Source: Amoebophrya sp. A120
Lineage: Eukaryota; Sar; Dinophyceae; Syndiniales; Amoebophryaceae
DNA: 64,000 nt
Direction: 5' to 3'
NCBI GenBank assembly: GCA_905178155.1
Contig: CAJINV010000032.1
Span: forward strand, 49,128-113,127
Shown: positions 1 to 10,621 of the stretch, one piece after another
Layout: the number at the start of each line of letters is the position of its first letter
Position numbering within the stretch: the first letter of the stretch is position 1
Made by a program: the position numbers and the translations under genes
The notes under the pieces: model-generated
Seen by the model: the letters and a program-made list of their open reading frames with translations, nothing else
Told to the model about the DNA's origin: nothing
Database searches by the model: none

Positions 1-1062
1 CGCGCCCCGAAGGAGCCCTCCCACAACGAAATCAATGCGCCAACCCATCGCGAAGTGCGCGGGAAAACATACAGCGAAAACCGAAGAAGCAACACGCGCG
101 CCCGCCCTCCTCTTCCGCTTGGCTTAGTCCGGTAAGGGAGCCGGGCCAACGAATGCGGACCAGAAAGCTCGGCCAGACGACACACACGGGGCGGGGCTCC
201 TGTCTTTTCTTCGGAAGTCTTCTTTGGGGCGCGCGGTCGCCGCGCGCCCCGCTGGAGCTCTGCCACAACGAAACCCGCCAGCCCATCGCGACGCGCGCGG
301 GAAAACAACGAAAAACGAAGAAGGAAAGCGCGCACCCTTCCGCCCACCTCTTCCGCCTGACTTCTTCTGGTAAGGGGGCCGGGCCAGCGAATGCGGGCCA
401 GAAAGCCCGGCCGGTCGACGCACACGGGGCGGGTTTCCGGTTTTTTTTCCGGCAATCTTCTTTGGGGCGCGCGGTGACCGCGCGCCCCGAAGAAGCTCGC
501 CCGCAACGAAATGCGCCAGCCCATCGCGAAGTGCGCGGGAAAACAGCGAAAAACGAAGAAGGAAAGCGCGCGCCCGCCCACCTCTTCCGCCTGGCTTACT
601 CTGGTAGGGGAGCCGGGCCAACGAATGCGGGCCAGAAAGTTCGGCCAGGCGACGCACACGGGGCGGGGCTCCGGTTTTTTTTCCGGCAATCTTCTTTGAG
701 GCGCGCGGTCGCCGCGCGCCCCGAAGGAGCTTTCCCGCAACGAAATGCGCCAGCCCATCGGGAAGGACGCGGGGAAACAGCGACCGGTGAAGATTGAAAG
801 CGCGCGCCCGCTCGCCTTTTCCGCATGGCTTGTTCCGGTACCGGGGCCGGGTCAACGAGTACGAGCCAGAAAGCGCGGCCAGATGACGCACACTCACGAG
901 GCGGGGTTCGGTTTTTTGCCTGCAATCTTCTTCGGGGCGCGCGGTCGCCGCGCGCCCCAAAGGAGCCTCCCCAAAACCAAAGGCGCCAAGCCATCGCGCA
1001 CAGCGGGCAAGGGCAGTGAAAAACGAAGACGGGGGGCGCGCGCCGCCCCCCCCCCCCCTTTT
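1..1062. repeat. ~236-bp GC-rich tandem repeat, about 4.5 copies
   Basis: The phrase GGGGCGCGCGGT (or a close variant) recurs at 226, 464, 698 and 934, giving a period of 234-238 bp. Each unit contains a perfect GC hairpin (GGGGCGCGCGG / CCGCGCGCCCC) and a purine-rich stretch. Long open frames run through both strands, but they follow from the GC content and repetition and show no domain. The array ends in a C-rich run near 1050-1062. Confidence 0.9.
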
Positions 1063-1110
1063 CCGCCGGGCTTTTGTACAAACTCAATTTTTTCTGTTAT
1101 GAGTGCAATA

Positions 1111-3527
1111 TTACTTTTCTGTAGGATAAGTGCCTGCCGCTCGCGGAGGAAAAGCGACCATTGGGACGACGACTTGTGTAGAAGTGGTGGATATCAAATG
1201 CAAATATGTCTGGGTCTGGAAAAGTGGAACTTGTCATGATAAATCAGAATCATGCAAAAATCTGTGTTGCATGATGACCAAAAGCTGCCCACTTTCGACC
1301 AAGTTGAGACGCAGTTTCTTATGTAGGATAGGCATGATGGAGACCTCACAGAATCTGTCATGCTAGGTTCTGCATTCCAAACCCCACTGGACATTCAAAA
1401 TGTGCATGACAAATCTTGCATTCTTCCAGACCCAGAAATTTTTGAATTTGATAGTGGAGCTCGTCTTTGCGTTGTCGACGCCTTTCTGCTTTGCGCCGGA
1501 AGTTGTTGCACCTTTGTGAGAAGATTTTGTCAACATCGCGGGATTCGGGATTGGAGGTGACCTTGGCGCCTCCTTGTTCATCAGCGATCTCGGCTGTGCC
1601 GGTGTTGGAAGGGGCGGAAAATCTTCTTTCTGCCGCATTACCTGTGGCTGAGCTCGTGTGTTCGACGCATTACCTGTGGCTGAGCTCGTGTTTTCGTCCT
1701 GCTTTTGATCAGCGGTTTTGTTGGCGCTCGTCGTGCTGCTGGTATCTCCCACCGCAGCATTACGTGTCCCATTTTTCTTGCCAGGTTGAAGCGGCACTTG
1801 CTGGCCAGCAGTTGTACTGCTGCTGCTGCTGCTGCTGGCAGCGGCGCGTTTTTTCTCCAGCACTGGTTTGACTTGCTTCGCGTCCGCTTTCTGCACACCA
1901 GATTTTGAACCATCTGCTCCCCGCGAGCTCGCTCGGGCTTTCGACGCGGCTCGTCCTCGGACAGAGCTCTTGCTTCTCGACAGTGCTGTATGAAAGAGGA
2001 AAATAAGCCCGCCACCTTCTCGAGCAATGAAGACGCTATTTGTGTTGCTGCACTTCTTGCGTACACAAATTAGTTTGTCATGCGTTCTTGCAGGTAGTAA
2101 ATGCAAATCTCGGTACACTTCTCGTCCCTCCTGCTCTATACGCAAGGCAAATCTACTGGATGCGTACGAAGATTGAGCAACAGAAGTATCGCTACTCGAC
2201 AAAAATGAGAAAGATGGGCTTTTCTTTCCAATACAGTGGCTGTTTCGACGAAGAAGCTTTCGCCTTACCGTCGTCCTGAAAACCGCGTTTTTCCTCGTCC
2301 TCGTCTTTTTCAGCCACAAAAGCAGCAGCAGACCTTTTCATCAGCTGGCCCCCTCGCTCCAACTTGCCCGTCCCCGAGTCATTCGCCGGCAGGTTTTGCC
2401 TTTCGTTCTTTTTGGCCTCCTTCTTCGAACTCGCAGACGCGCCAGAGGGTTGCTGTACAGGAACAATAGCAGCAGCAGCAGCCACGGGAGCAATTGCAGC
2501 AGCTTTCTTCTCTTCATCGTCTTGCTCCTGACAGACATCCTCGGACAGCTCGGCGCGGAAAGCCTCCAGGAGGCAGCATTCTATCCCACGAAAAAAGTGC
2601 TACACAAACATTTGTCGGAGTTTCTGCATCACAAATTTTCTCTGTCTGTGATGCGAAGATGATAAGGGAAAATACGTAGGAAACGAGGCTCGCAAGCATT
2701 TCCTGCATGACAAAGGTTTTCTGTCTTGCTGCTTCTGCAACACAGTGTGTAACTGTAACCCTTTTTTCTCGCGATAAATTCCACCGTCTCCTTGCTTTCC
2801 TCACCGAGTCTGTCCAGGACGAGCATGGCGTTCTCAAGCGTTACACTCTCAAACGTTACAATAGAGCGTGGGTTTTGTATTGTATAATGAGCATGTGCAT
2901 GACAGACTCGGACAGCATTCCACTGTCTGCAATACAAATTTCGCCAGATTGTAAGACGGATTGGGACTCGAGAACTTGTCATGCGCAATCCTATGAGAGT
3001 TGGCTAGATAATGCACGTCTTGCAACACAAATTTCAGATTCTATTGTAACGTTTGGGATTGTAACGTTTGAGCGGGTCATAACGAGACCCAGCTTCTTCA
3101 ACGCCGCCTTCGCTTTCGCGGAATTCCGCAGCTGGAACGCGAACACACCCACAATGTCCGACTTGGAGAGATTCTTCACTCCGCCCATGCCAAATTTTGA
3201 TTTCATGACCGGCGGCAATGCCTCCAGCAAAGCACCAAAGTCGACCTCCTCGCCTGTCGGTGGTTTCTGTTTACCACCCGCGGCAGTGCTGCTCTCCGCT
3301 TCACCCGGCATTTTCGTCACTACCGGAAGCACTTTTCCACTCGCAGAAACTACTGGTCGACGTGCAACGAAGAGATTGCAGTCCTGTGGCAGTGACCAGA
3401 GATTGCAGTCCTGTAGGCTGCGCGATGTAGTACACGAAAAGAAACTTGCGATCCCCCGCGAAGAAGAACGTGGCAGGAAGATATCGTGTGCGGTGACGTG
3501 GACGTTCTTGTAGTTGGGTATGGACAA
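1111..3527 (-). CDS. Hypothetical low-complexity protein gene, five exons with four introners
   Basis: Exons on the minus strand are about 3311(or 3527)-3072, 2833-2777, 2581-2234, 1988-1454 and 1191-1111. Removing the elements at 2834-3071, 2582-2776, 1989-2233 and 1192-1453, with one 5-bp flank copy where present, keeps one open frame to a TAA at 1113-1111. The first exon holds a compact region (ALLEALPPVMKSKFGMGG, then SKSDIVGVFAFQLRN) continuing into ENAMLVLDRLGEESKETVEF. The rest is Ala/Ser/Lys/Gln-rich with poly-Ala and poly-Ser runs and is probably disordered. I recognise no family. The start is uncertain: ATG at 3311 precedes the compact region, but the frame is open back to 3527, where the sequence resembles the neighbouring repeat region. 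The 3' end is also uncertain, because the last residues come from TATCCTACAGAAAAG, which resembles an introner end, so another intron may begin there. Confidence 0.6.
1192..1453. mobile_element. Introner, class I (262 bp)
   Basis: Starts TATCAAATGCAAATATG and ends with the inverted equivalent CAGACCCAGAAATTTTTG..TTTGATA. It is flanked by perfect GTGGA repeats (1187-1191, 1454-1458). It interrupts a Ser/Thr-rich stretch of the gene at 1111-3527, and precise removal keeps the frame. Confidence 0.9.
1989..2233. mobile_element. Introner with GAAAG(A/G)..AGCCC TIRs
   Basis: Ends TATGAAAGAGGAAAATAAGC and GGGCTTTTCTTTCCAATA form imperfect TIRs. Removal of the element plus 5 nt joins QPL to LSRSKSSV in frame. 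The interior contains GTTTGTCATGCG like the other introners. Confidence 0.7.
2582..2776. mobile_element. Introner, class IV (195 bp)
   Basis: TIRs TATCCCACGAAAAAAGTG / CCCTTTTTTCTCGCGATA with inner GTGTAACTGTAAC. Flanks CATTC/AATTC. Excision gives KETVEF-CLLEAFRAELSED in one frame. Confidence 0.8.
2834..3071. mobile_element. Introner with 31-32-bp CTCAAACGTTACAAT TIRs
   Basis: The two ends (about 2833-2864 and 3041-3072) are imperfect inverted copies of a 32-bp sequence that itself repeats AAACGTTACAAT. It lacks the usual TAT..ATA termini. In-frame joining LVMTR-ENAMLVLD fixes the boundaries at 2834-3071, and no clear 5-bp flank repeat is seen. Confidence 0.65.
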
Positions 3528-3856
3528 TCACCAACTGCGCGGGATAGAACTCCGTCCGCTTGTCTTCGCACGTAGATACCCTAACGGCAACCTCTTGTCG
3601 TGCAGTAGATTTAAATGAAGCACTGTGTTGTTCTCGTTGGACAGCGTTCTCGCCGTAGTAGAGCAGCGTCGTGATGAGTGCTTATTCAAGTCGTGCTCTT
3701 CCGTCAGATACAGGTAGAGACACGAGAGAAGCGCCGGCGGAACGATGTATTTGCGTTTCCTTCCCGACCGACTAAATCAGCTCTCGTGCTCTTCGAAGAT
3801 CTTGCGCGTCGAAAAAATCAGGCACGGTCCGGTTCAAAGTGCTCGAAATAATCCGT

Positions 3857-4006
3857 TATGAACTGCAAAAGTATCGTACTAGTAGTAATTGCAACACAAA
3901 TTCGCTCAGCATGACAAATGGAATCTGTCATGCTGATTTGCGTTGGGAACGATATTTGTAATGCATGACTGCAATTACTACGAGTACGATACTTTTGCAC
4001 AGGATA
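3857..4006. mobile_element. Introner, class II (150 bp), with an empty paralogous site
   Basis: TIRs TATGAACTGCAAAAGTATCG / CGATACTTTTGCACAGGATA. Perfect TCCGT repeats at 3852-3856 and 4007-4011. The paralogous stretch at 4975-5005 has the same flanks with a single TCCGT (4984-4988) and no element. Confidence 0.95.
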
Positions 4007-4149
4007 TCCGTGAGCAATCACTCAGCTCGATGGGTTCGTTCGTCACTTGAATATAATTAACGTAGGCCCGGTATTAAAATCGAAGGACAAGAAGCCGAGG
4101 ATGAATTGCCGTCACTCCGTCCACTGGTAGTTTTCCGGCGTTCGGTGTA

Positions 4150-4411
4150 TATCAACCGTAAAAATGTCTGGGTCTGGAAGAATCCAACTTGTCATGCTGA
4201 TTTTGGATTCTAAGAAAATCTGTATTGCATGAGCAGCAAAGAGAGTCCAAGTTTTGCTACACGGAAAGAGCATTTGCCATGCGGTATAGGCATCAGGAAG
4301 CCCTCACAAAATCTGTGATGCTAGGGCATGCATCACAAACATCAGGAGTCATCCAAAATGTGCATGACAAACCTGGCAATCTTCCAGACCCAGACATTTT
4401 TGCAGTTGATA
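4150..4411. mobile_element. Introner, class I (262 bp), with an empty paralogous site
   Basis: TIRs TATCAACCGTAAAAATGTCT / AGACATTTTTGCAGTTGATA. Perfect GTGTA repeats at 4145-4149 and 4412-4416. The paralogous site at 5118-5122 has one GTGTA and no insertion, with TTTTCCGGCGTTCG upstream and CGAAAGTGGACAATTTCCG downstream in both copies. Confidence 0.95.
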
Positions 4412-5668
4412 GTGTACGAAAGTGGACAATTTCCGTGTCCTCAACACGTCCTCGTGTAACTGGGTGTTGCCGTCGTGGGCAACTAGTTCGCAATAAACTC
4501 CGACTCGCACGAACTGGAGATCGACGTGGTGCAACGAAGAAATTACCACCGCGTCGTGGTAGATTAGCACGTCGTAGGCTCCTGCACTTTATGGTGACGA
4601 AAAAAGAACTGGTGGTCCACCACCGCGAACCCGTGGTATCGGGATAAGGTCGTTCGTGTAGTCAGGTAAACACGCCTTCTTCGGCGGGGTTGTCCGTCCG
4701 CTCGTCGTCGGTAGAAACCGGCGAAACTGCTTGTCGTACAGTCGGGAAGTAAAGCGTGACCTACTTGCAGCTCCCGTACAGCGTTTTCGTAGTACAGCAG
4801 CTTCGTGAGAGATTTTCAAGTGCCTCCTCCTCCGTCAGATAAAGGTACAGACACGCTAGAAGCGCCGGCGGAACGAGGTACTTTGCGTTTCCTTCCCGAC
4901 CGACTAAATCAGCTCTCGTGCTGTTCGAAGATCTTGCGTGTCGAAAAAATCAGGCACGGTCCGGTTCAAAGTGCTCGAAATAATCCGTGAGAAATCACTC
5001 AGTTCGATGGGTTCGTTCGTCACCTGAATATTTTAACGTAGGCCCGGTACTAAAATCGGAGGACAAGCCGAGAATGAATTGCCGTCAAATAAACCACTGC
5101 CAGTTTTCCGGCGTTCGGTGTACGAAAGTGGACAATTTCCGTGTCCTCAACACGTCCTCGTGTAACTGGGTGTTGCCGTCGTGGGCAACTAGTTCGCAAT
5201 AAACTCCGACTCGCACGAACTGGAGATCGACGTGGTGCAACGAAGAAATTACCACCGCGTCGTGGTAGATTAGCACGTCGTAGGCTCCTGCACTTTATGG
5301 TGACGAAAAAAGAACTGGTGGTCCACCACCGCGAACCCGTGGTATCGGGATAAGGTCGTTCGTGTAGTCAGGTAAACACGCCTTCTTCGGCGGGGTTGTC
5401 CGTCCGCTCGTCGTCGGTAGAAACCGGCGAAACTGCTTGTCGTACAGTCGGGAAGTAAAGCGTGACCTACTTGCAGCTCCCGTACAGCGTTTTCGTAGTA
5501 CAGCAGCTTCGTGAGAGATTTTCAAGTGCCTCCTCCTCCGTCAGATAAAGGAACAGACACGCTAGAAGCGCCGGCGGAACGAGGTACTTTGCGTTCCTTC
5601 CCGACCACTGAAATCAGGTTTCGTGCGGTTTTTCCAAGGTCTCGTGTGATCAAGATCTCCCACTGGTA

Positions 5669-5861
5669 TATGAGAGAGCACAACTCCCCCTCCCCGCTTA
5701 TTTGTCATGCAACATACCAAAAGTACCCTTTGCCTCTTGGCACTTTTTGCATGACAGATTCTGGCGACGCAAACAGCACTACAATCCGGAGTTAATTTGT
5801 CATGCAAAACCTGCACTCTTGCCCTAGAAATGAGGGGGAGGGGGAATCGTGCACTCTCATA
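5669..5861. mobile_element. Introner, class III (193 bp)
   Basis: TIRs TATGAGAGAGCACAAC / GTGCACTCTCATA with adjacent C/G-rich tracts. Perfect TGGTA repeats (5664-5668, 5862-5866). A diverged copy of the site without insertion is at 4120-4135 (CCACTGGTAGTTTTCC). Confidence 0.85.
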
Positions 5862-6715
5862 TGGTAGTTTCCCGACGTGGAACTGGAACGAAAAAATGAC
5901 TTACAGGCTTGTCGTAGAAGAGCACGTTGTAACGAAAAAATTTGTCTTCCGCGAAAATGTGGTCGGATATCGTCTGTGATGTGGACGTTCTTGCAGAAGC
6001 GAAAAACGCGGGGCAAAAAAGCGTCTGCTTGTCGTCGGTAGAAGCCGTAGCTTTTTGTACCGATCTACTGCGAGGATGTAGAACCGGAGCTGCTACGCAC
6101 AGTACATCAAAATGTTGTCGTACAGCAGATATTCAGAACGCAAACTTGGTCTCGTACAGCAGCGTGGTGATGTCAAAGTGCAGCTTTTCCTTCAGATATA
6201 ACTCGGTAGGAGTTGTACTACACCAAACAACCGCCGGCGGAGCGATCTTTGCGTTCCTTCTCGGCCGACGAAATCACGCTGCGTGCTGTTCAAACGTCTC
6301 GCGTGTCGAAAAGATCAGGTACTGTTCGCTTCCAAGTGCTCGAAATAATCCGTGGGAGAAAAAAATCGGTTCGTAGTGTTCGTTCTTCTCGTGGATATTG
6401 AAGTCGTGCCGGTACTAAGATCGGAGGACAGTATACAACTCGGGGATGATGAATCCAATGTCAGGGGTAATTCAGTCGGGTAGAAGTACTGTGGGTTGTC
6501 GCTGTTCGTGTCTTGGAATCCTGTCGTCGTTGTTGTCACCGCGAAAAAATCTGGTGCTTGAACATCAAGGTGTCGTCGGATCGCAATCCGGGTTAGTGGG
6601 CGAAGATGAACGCAGCGTCGGCTTGTGCGACGCGGTTGAGGTAGTTCAAGACGAAGTTCTCTTCGCGATATATGAAATTTGATTCAACGCAAGTTTGTCA
6701 TGCTGGTTCGCATGA

Positions 6716-7417
6716 TAATAATTCGCATCCCGGTTTTTAACTATGACTGCCACTGTGGTCATGCCCAAATTTAACTCTGCAAACTCAAAGTACAGAACGG
6801 ACGGAAGAAGTATCAACTACAGGTAGGGCAGAACTATCGAAATAAAATCCTTGATACGAAGATACTGAGCATGCATATTTACGAAGAAACGCATGACAAA
6901 CTGGATCGTTGACGCAAAATTGTGTCCCAGCGTAGGTGTCGATCTTCACGTAGATTTGGTGATGGAAGGGGCTTGAAACCCAGCGTAAGTAGGTGTCGCT
7001 CTTCACGTATAGATTTGGTCATGGAAGGGGCTTAAAACCCAGCTTCAGAAGCTTGAGTCAGGTCAAAGTTTGCGTTGTGCTGAACAGGGACTTTGTGGTA
7101 GAATTATCGGGGAGCAGAGATGAGTACGCGCATGACATGACAGGTTTATTTTCAACAAGTTGCATGACAAACACAAACCAAACTTTGACTCGACTCAAAC
7201 TTTTGATCACATATGACGCGGTGCTGCCTGGCCATAAATTGAAACGCTTTTTACTTCTTGCTCTGACACGAAATCGCTCGAAAAGAAGACTCGATATGTT
7301 CTTGGTGATGTTTTTGACGTTGAATACGAAAGAACTACGGAGATTTAACGTGCTCCTACTCTTCTTCAACCAAAGATGACATTAACAAGACAGAAACACG
7401 GCGTGGTATTGACTTGG
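6716..7417. other. No recognisable gene
   Basis: The only structure I see is a direct duplication of ~50 bp (about 6936-6980 and 6987-7037), built around TTCACGTA(TA)GATTTGGT and GGAAGGGGCTTGAAACCCAGC. Open frames here are short and do not match anything I know. Confidence 0.5.
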
Positions 7418-8029
7418 CTAGAGGTTTTTTTGGATCGGAATGGAATGGTTTGTGATAGACAGTGTGAAGATTCGGATGTGCATCTTGCGCCATGAAGGTT
7501 CTTGTACAAGCACAGTATGTAGCAACGCTTTCCGCATAAGTCCAAGTATTTTGGCATTGAGCAGCCACAACCTTAGGTATTTCGAAATAAGTGCTTCACG
7601 ACCACCTAGAAGCTTCTGTATTAACCGCACCGTGTCAATATCCTCATCTTGCGCCAGAAAAAAAAGCGTCACTTCGGATCTTTCAACATCATGGTCCTCT
7701 TCCATCTTTATCTTCCATCTTTATCTTCCATCTTCACCACCATTACAGATTCGACTTGCACCACGTTCTTCAATATCTACCGTCCTGTCCTCGACCAGCA
7801 ATACAAATTTGATATGCTCGTTCGCATCCTCCATCAGCAAGATCAAACCAGATACAACTACTATCGTGCTTAATAAGCACTTCCGCAGAATAGTCTCTTC
7901 GACACAAGTGCGCATCGACTTCTTCATTCTTTGTGGAAGCAACAAAAGCGGGGGAGACAGAAGAATTTCAAATTTTTTTTTTCCCCGGCACGGAACAGGA
8001 TCTGTTTTGCTTTTGCGCTTCCCTCTCAC
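7418..8029 (-). CDS. Possible hypothetical gene, split by one in-frame stop
   Basis: Two minus-strand frames (8029-7721 and 7705-7418) are in the same phase and are separated only by a TAA. That stop lies inside three copies of a 13-bp repeat (about 7700-7738). The upstream part has a hydrophobic stretch (STIVVVSGLILL). The downstream part (LIQKLLGGREALISKYLRLW) looks helical. No family is recognised. It could be one gene damaged by slippage, or chance. Confidence 0.25.
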
Positions 8030-8506
8030 TTGTCTACTTCATACTACCGGTGCTGTGTTTTGCTAACGAGATCTTGAGGTCTTTTTCTTCTTACCGAGAG
8101 CTGAAAACGCTGATACTAGTGAAAGCTACGTACCCGCCTGGAGCTTATTAAACAATCCATCTCTGGCGCCGGGGACCTGTTCTGTCGGAGGTATAGAAGC
8201 GTTTATACGAATAGTTTCTTCGTGCTCCTACCAGTCGTGTGTGGCTATCAATACAAGAAAATGATCCTTGAACATCAACTACTAACTGGCGCCGCAAAGA
8301 AATAGGCCTCAACTCACCATGGCACGTTCCTCATTGTCTCTACGATAATTATCTAGACAAATCCTTTTTTTCGTGCTTTTTGCTTTTTTTCAATCATTGT
8401 TGGGAAACGGCTTTGGTTTCAAAAGGAACCACAGGAAGTAGACCCGGAGATAGAGAGAGAGAGAGAAATAAAAAACTACGATTATCGTCATATCAAACCG
8501 GAAGAT
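8030..8506. other. No recognisable gene
   Basis: A/T-rich, short frames only; a (GA)n run at about 8453-8466 precedes the introner at 8507. Confidence 0.5.
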
Positions 8507-8771
8507 TATGCACTGCAAATATGTCTGCGTCTGGAAGAATGCAAGGTCTCTCATGCATGTTTTGCATGGCCCATGATGCCTGTAATGCATGACCTAGCCT
8601 CGTCACAGATTTTTACAAGGCGTCCTGATGCCTATTCCGCATGATAAATGCACTTCCCGCGTAGCACAACCTGAACTCCTCTTGCTGGTCATGCAATACA
8701 GATTTTTTTGGAGTCCACAGTTAGCATCACAGGTTCCAACTTTGCAGACCCAGACATATTTGCAGTTGATA
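8507..8771. mobile_element. Introner-like element, class I (265 bp)
   Basis: TATGCACTGCAAATATGTCT at the left, CAGACATATTTGCAGTTGATA-type right end. The interior has the class I order of GTCATGC/GCATGAC motifs (GCCTATTCCGCATGATAAAT and GGTCATGCAATACAG). Flanks are diverged. No host gene is recognised. Confidence 0.85.
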
Positions 8772-8827
8772 CGGATTTTTGATCGTCGTGGGACCAGTCG
8801 AAAATAAACGGAAAAATTGAACATATG

Positions 8828-9067
8828 TATGCATTTCAAAAATGTCTGGGTCTGGAAGAATGCAAGATCTGTCATGCCTTTCACGGACCACCCACATGGT
8901 CTGAAATGCACTCAGCAGCATCACAGATTTTGCGAGAAATCGGCGTTTTGCCTAGCCAGAATTGGGCAGGTTTTTGCGTGCATGCAACACAGATTTCTTT
9001 TTTTTGAATAAGGGGTCGCATGACAAAGGCTGGACTTTTCCCTACCCAGATCTATTTGCACTGGATA
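8828..9067. mobile_element. Introner-like element, class I (240 bp)
   Basis: Left end TATGCATTTCAAAAATGTCT followed by GGGTCTGGAAG; right end CTACCCAGATCTATTTGCACTGGATA is more diverged. Only 56 bp separate it from the preceding element. No coding exon is recognisable on either side. Confidence 0.75.
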
Positions 9068-9385
9068 ATAATCGAATACTTCGTTATCTGCTGCTGCGGG
9101 CAAATCGAGGAATTTCAGTCACTGCAAATCAGTGATGTGAATCTGAAGTCACATCAGACGGTGCATTTCGAAAAAAATCTGGTATAGTCGCTACTTCGTC
9201 TTGTTTAATCGTTAGAATGGCTGAACAATACTCCGATCGGTTTTGAAGCTTTTGTTGGTCATGAACCTTCTACTGAGGCACGAAAAAAAAAACGCGGCAT
9301 ATTTAAAATTGGTATGGTTGGAGGGCAATAGTTTTTAAGTTCAAAACTACTTGTGCTTCCTAAAAGTTTGTAAGTTCAAAACTAC

Positions 9386-9735
9386 TTGTGCTTCCTCATC
9401 CTAATTCTTTATTCATGGCGACAAAGTTTTGATCTATTTCTTCGTCCACACCTTCTTGTGATGGCACGGCTCCGCCGCGTGTCCAAATCATTGCACTATG
9501 TGGAGTTCACAAATAAGCTTCTCCACTCGTATCGCGAAGCTCTTCCTGCATGCTATCGGGACGAGATAGATACGTTTTTCCCCAGGATAGACCTTCTTTT
9601 CCGCAGCTATTCCTGCACCCACTCGCCGCTGGCATTCCTCTTCCAGCGCGGCTTGTTTTCCATCGTGGTATGCAAGCGAAATTGCAAGTCGAGGTTTGTT
9701 TCTCACGCGAGCTCGCTCGCAGAGGTTGAGCCCCC
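9386..9735 (+). CDS. Possible plus-strand open frame, uncertain
   Basis: A plus-strand frame from 9386 (internal ATG at 9462) encodes a plausible non-repetitive stretch (VSKSLHYVEFTNKLLHSY, then EIDTFFPRIDLLFRSYS). It then runs into palindromes and satellite DNA, so its natural end is not visible. It would be the only plus-strand gene here. Low confidence; no family recognised. Confidence 0.2.
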
Positions 9736-9757
9736 CGCCTCTGAGCCCTCTAAAGCT

Positions 9758-9825
9758 TTACGCACGTACCCAGCAGCTGGGTACGTGCGTAACTTCTGGC
9801 CCAGCTGCGAAGGGGCAGCTGGGCC
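9758..9825. repeat. Two adjacent palindromes
   Basis: A near-perfect palindrome with 15-bp arms (TTACGCACGTACCCA / TGGGTACGTGCGTAA) spans 9758-9792. GGCCCAGCTG..CAGCTGGGCC follows at 9798-9825. They mark the entry to the satellite block. Confidence 0.85.
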
Positions 9826-9914
9826 AGCTGCCCGGCCGACAGCAGCCCGCTGCCAATTCTTTGCCCTACTTTCGAACACCTCGGGCCCCGTGGCTCGTTG
9901 CCACTTCTCTGCCT

Positions 9915-10255
9915 GCCTTTCCGCGAAGGTGCAGATCGCGGGGATTTTTCCCAAACTCGCCGCCCCGCCGCCCGCCTCCTTGGGGCGGGGTTTTTGAACC
10001 ATTCCACGAAGGAGCAGATCGCGGGGATTTTTCCCAAACTCGCCGCCCCGCCGCCCGCCTCCTTGGGCCGGGGTTTTTGATTGAACCACTCCACGAAGGT
10101 GCAGATCGCGGGGATTTTTCCCAAACTCGCCGCCCCGCCGCCCGCCTCCTCGGGCCGGGGTTTTTGAGCCATTTCGCGAAGGTGTCGACCGCGGGGATTT
10201 TTCCCAAACTCGCCGCCCCGCCGCCCGCTTCCTCGGGCGGGGCGGGGTTTTTAAG
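9915..10255. repeat. ~85-bp tandem repeat, four copies
   Basis: GCGGGGATTTTTCCCAAACT recurs at about 9937, 10021, 10108 and 10193, each followed by a C/G-rich tract and GGGGTTTTTGA. Copies differ by small substitutions and a 3-4-bp indel. Confidence 0.85.
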
Positions 10256-10281
10256 CCATTTCGAGCCATTCCGCGACGCAC

Positions 10282-10313
10282 GGCACGGCGTGCCGTTCTT
10301 CGGCGTGCCACGC
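10282..10313. repeat. Perfect palindrome
   Basis: CCGTTCTTCGGCGTG immediately followed by its inverse complement CACGCCGAAGAACGG, separated by C. It lies between the 85-bp array and the first 142-bp repeat. Confidence 0.85.
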
Positions 10314-10324
10314 CGAAGAACGGG

Positions 10325-10621
10325 CGGCAACCCGCGACGCACGGCACACCAAGAGAGTGCGATAGGGGTCGCACTCTCTCCGGGAGGGAGCTCCGCGCCG
10401 GCTGGCAAAATCCTGCCAAATTCTGCCAGCAACCAAGCCGCTAGAATGACGACCCGGACCAAAGAACGAGCAGCGCCCGAAGATGCACGGCACGCCATCA
10501 GAGTGCGATAGGGGTCGCACTCTCTCCGGGAGCTCCGCGCCGGCTGGCAAAATCCTGCCAAATTCTGCCGACAACCAAGCCGCCAGAATAGCGAGCCAGA
10601 CCAAAGAACGGACAGCGCGCC
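10325..10621. repeat. 142-146-bp satellite, left block (two copies)
   Basis: Two copies of the unit that forms the larger array at 13553-14925. Each holds the hairpin AGAGTGCGATAGGGGTCGCACTCT and the tract GGCTGGCAAAATCCTGCCAA. The block is separated from its sister array by the 127-bp satellite. Confidence 0.9.

Larger units (their letters stand above)
3360..6715 (-). pseudogene. Tandemly duplicated degenerate coding region (copies A-D)
   Basis: Copy B (about 4417-4905) and copy C (5123-5610) are near-identical with a 706-bp offset. Copy A (about 3690-4145) matches 4828-5122 once two introners are discounted. Copy D (5870-6700) is more diverged. Minus-strand frames share motifs such as KNVHVTAHDIF / KNVHITDDI, LYDKQFRRFLPTTSGR / LHDKRLPLGYLRAKTSGR and PALLACLYLYLTEE / PPALLSCLYLYLTEE, so the segments derive from one repeated protein. 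In-frame stops (e.g. between the frames meeting near 5290) and frame changes suggest decay, unless more introns exist. I do not recognise the family. The value of the region is that it holds introner-filled and introner-free copies of the same sites. Confidence 0.55.

Noticed and set aside
124-1087. Long open frames of 160-280 codons at the start of the window
   Set aside because: They lie in a GC-rich ~236-bp tandem repeat and are Arg/Ala/Pro-biased in several frames; composition explains them.
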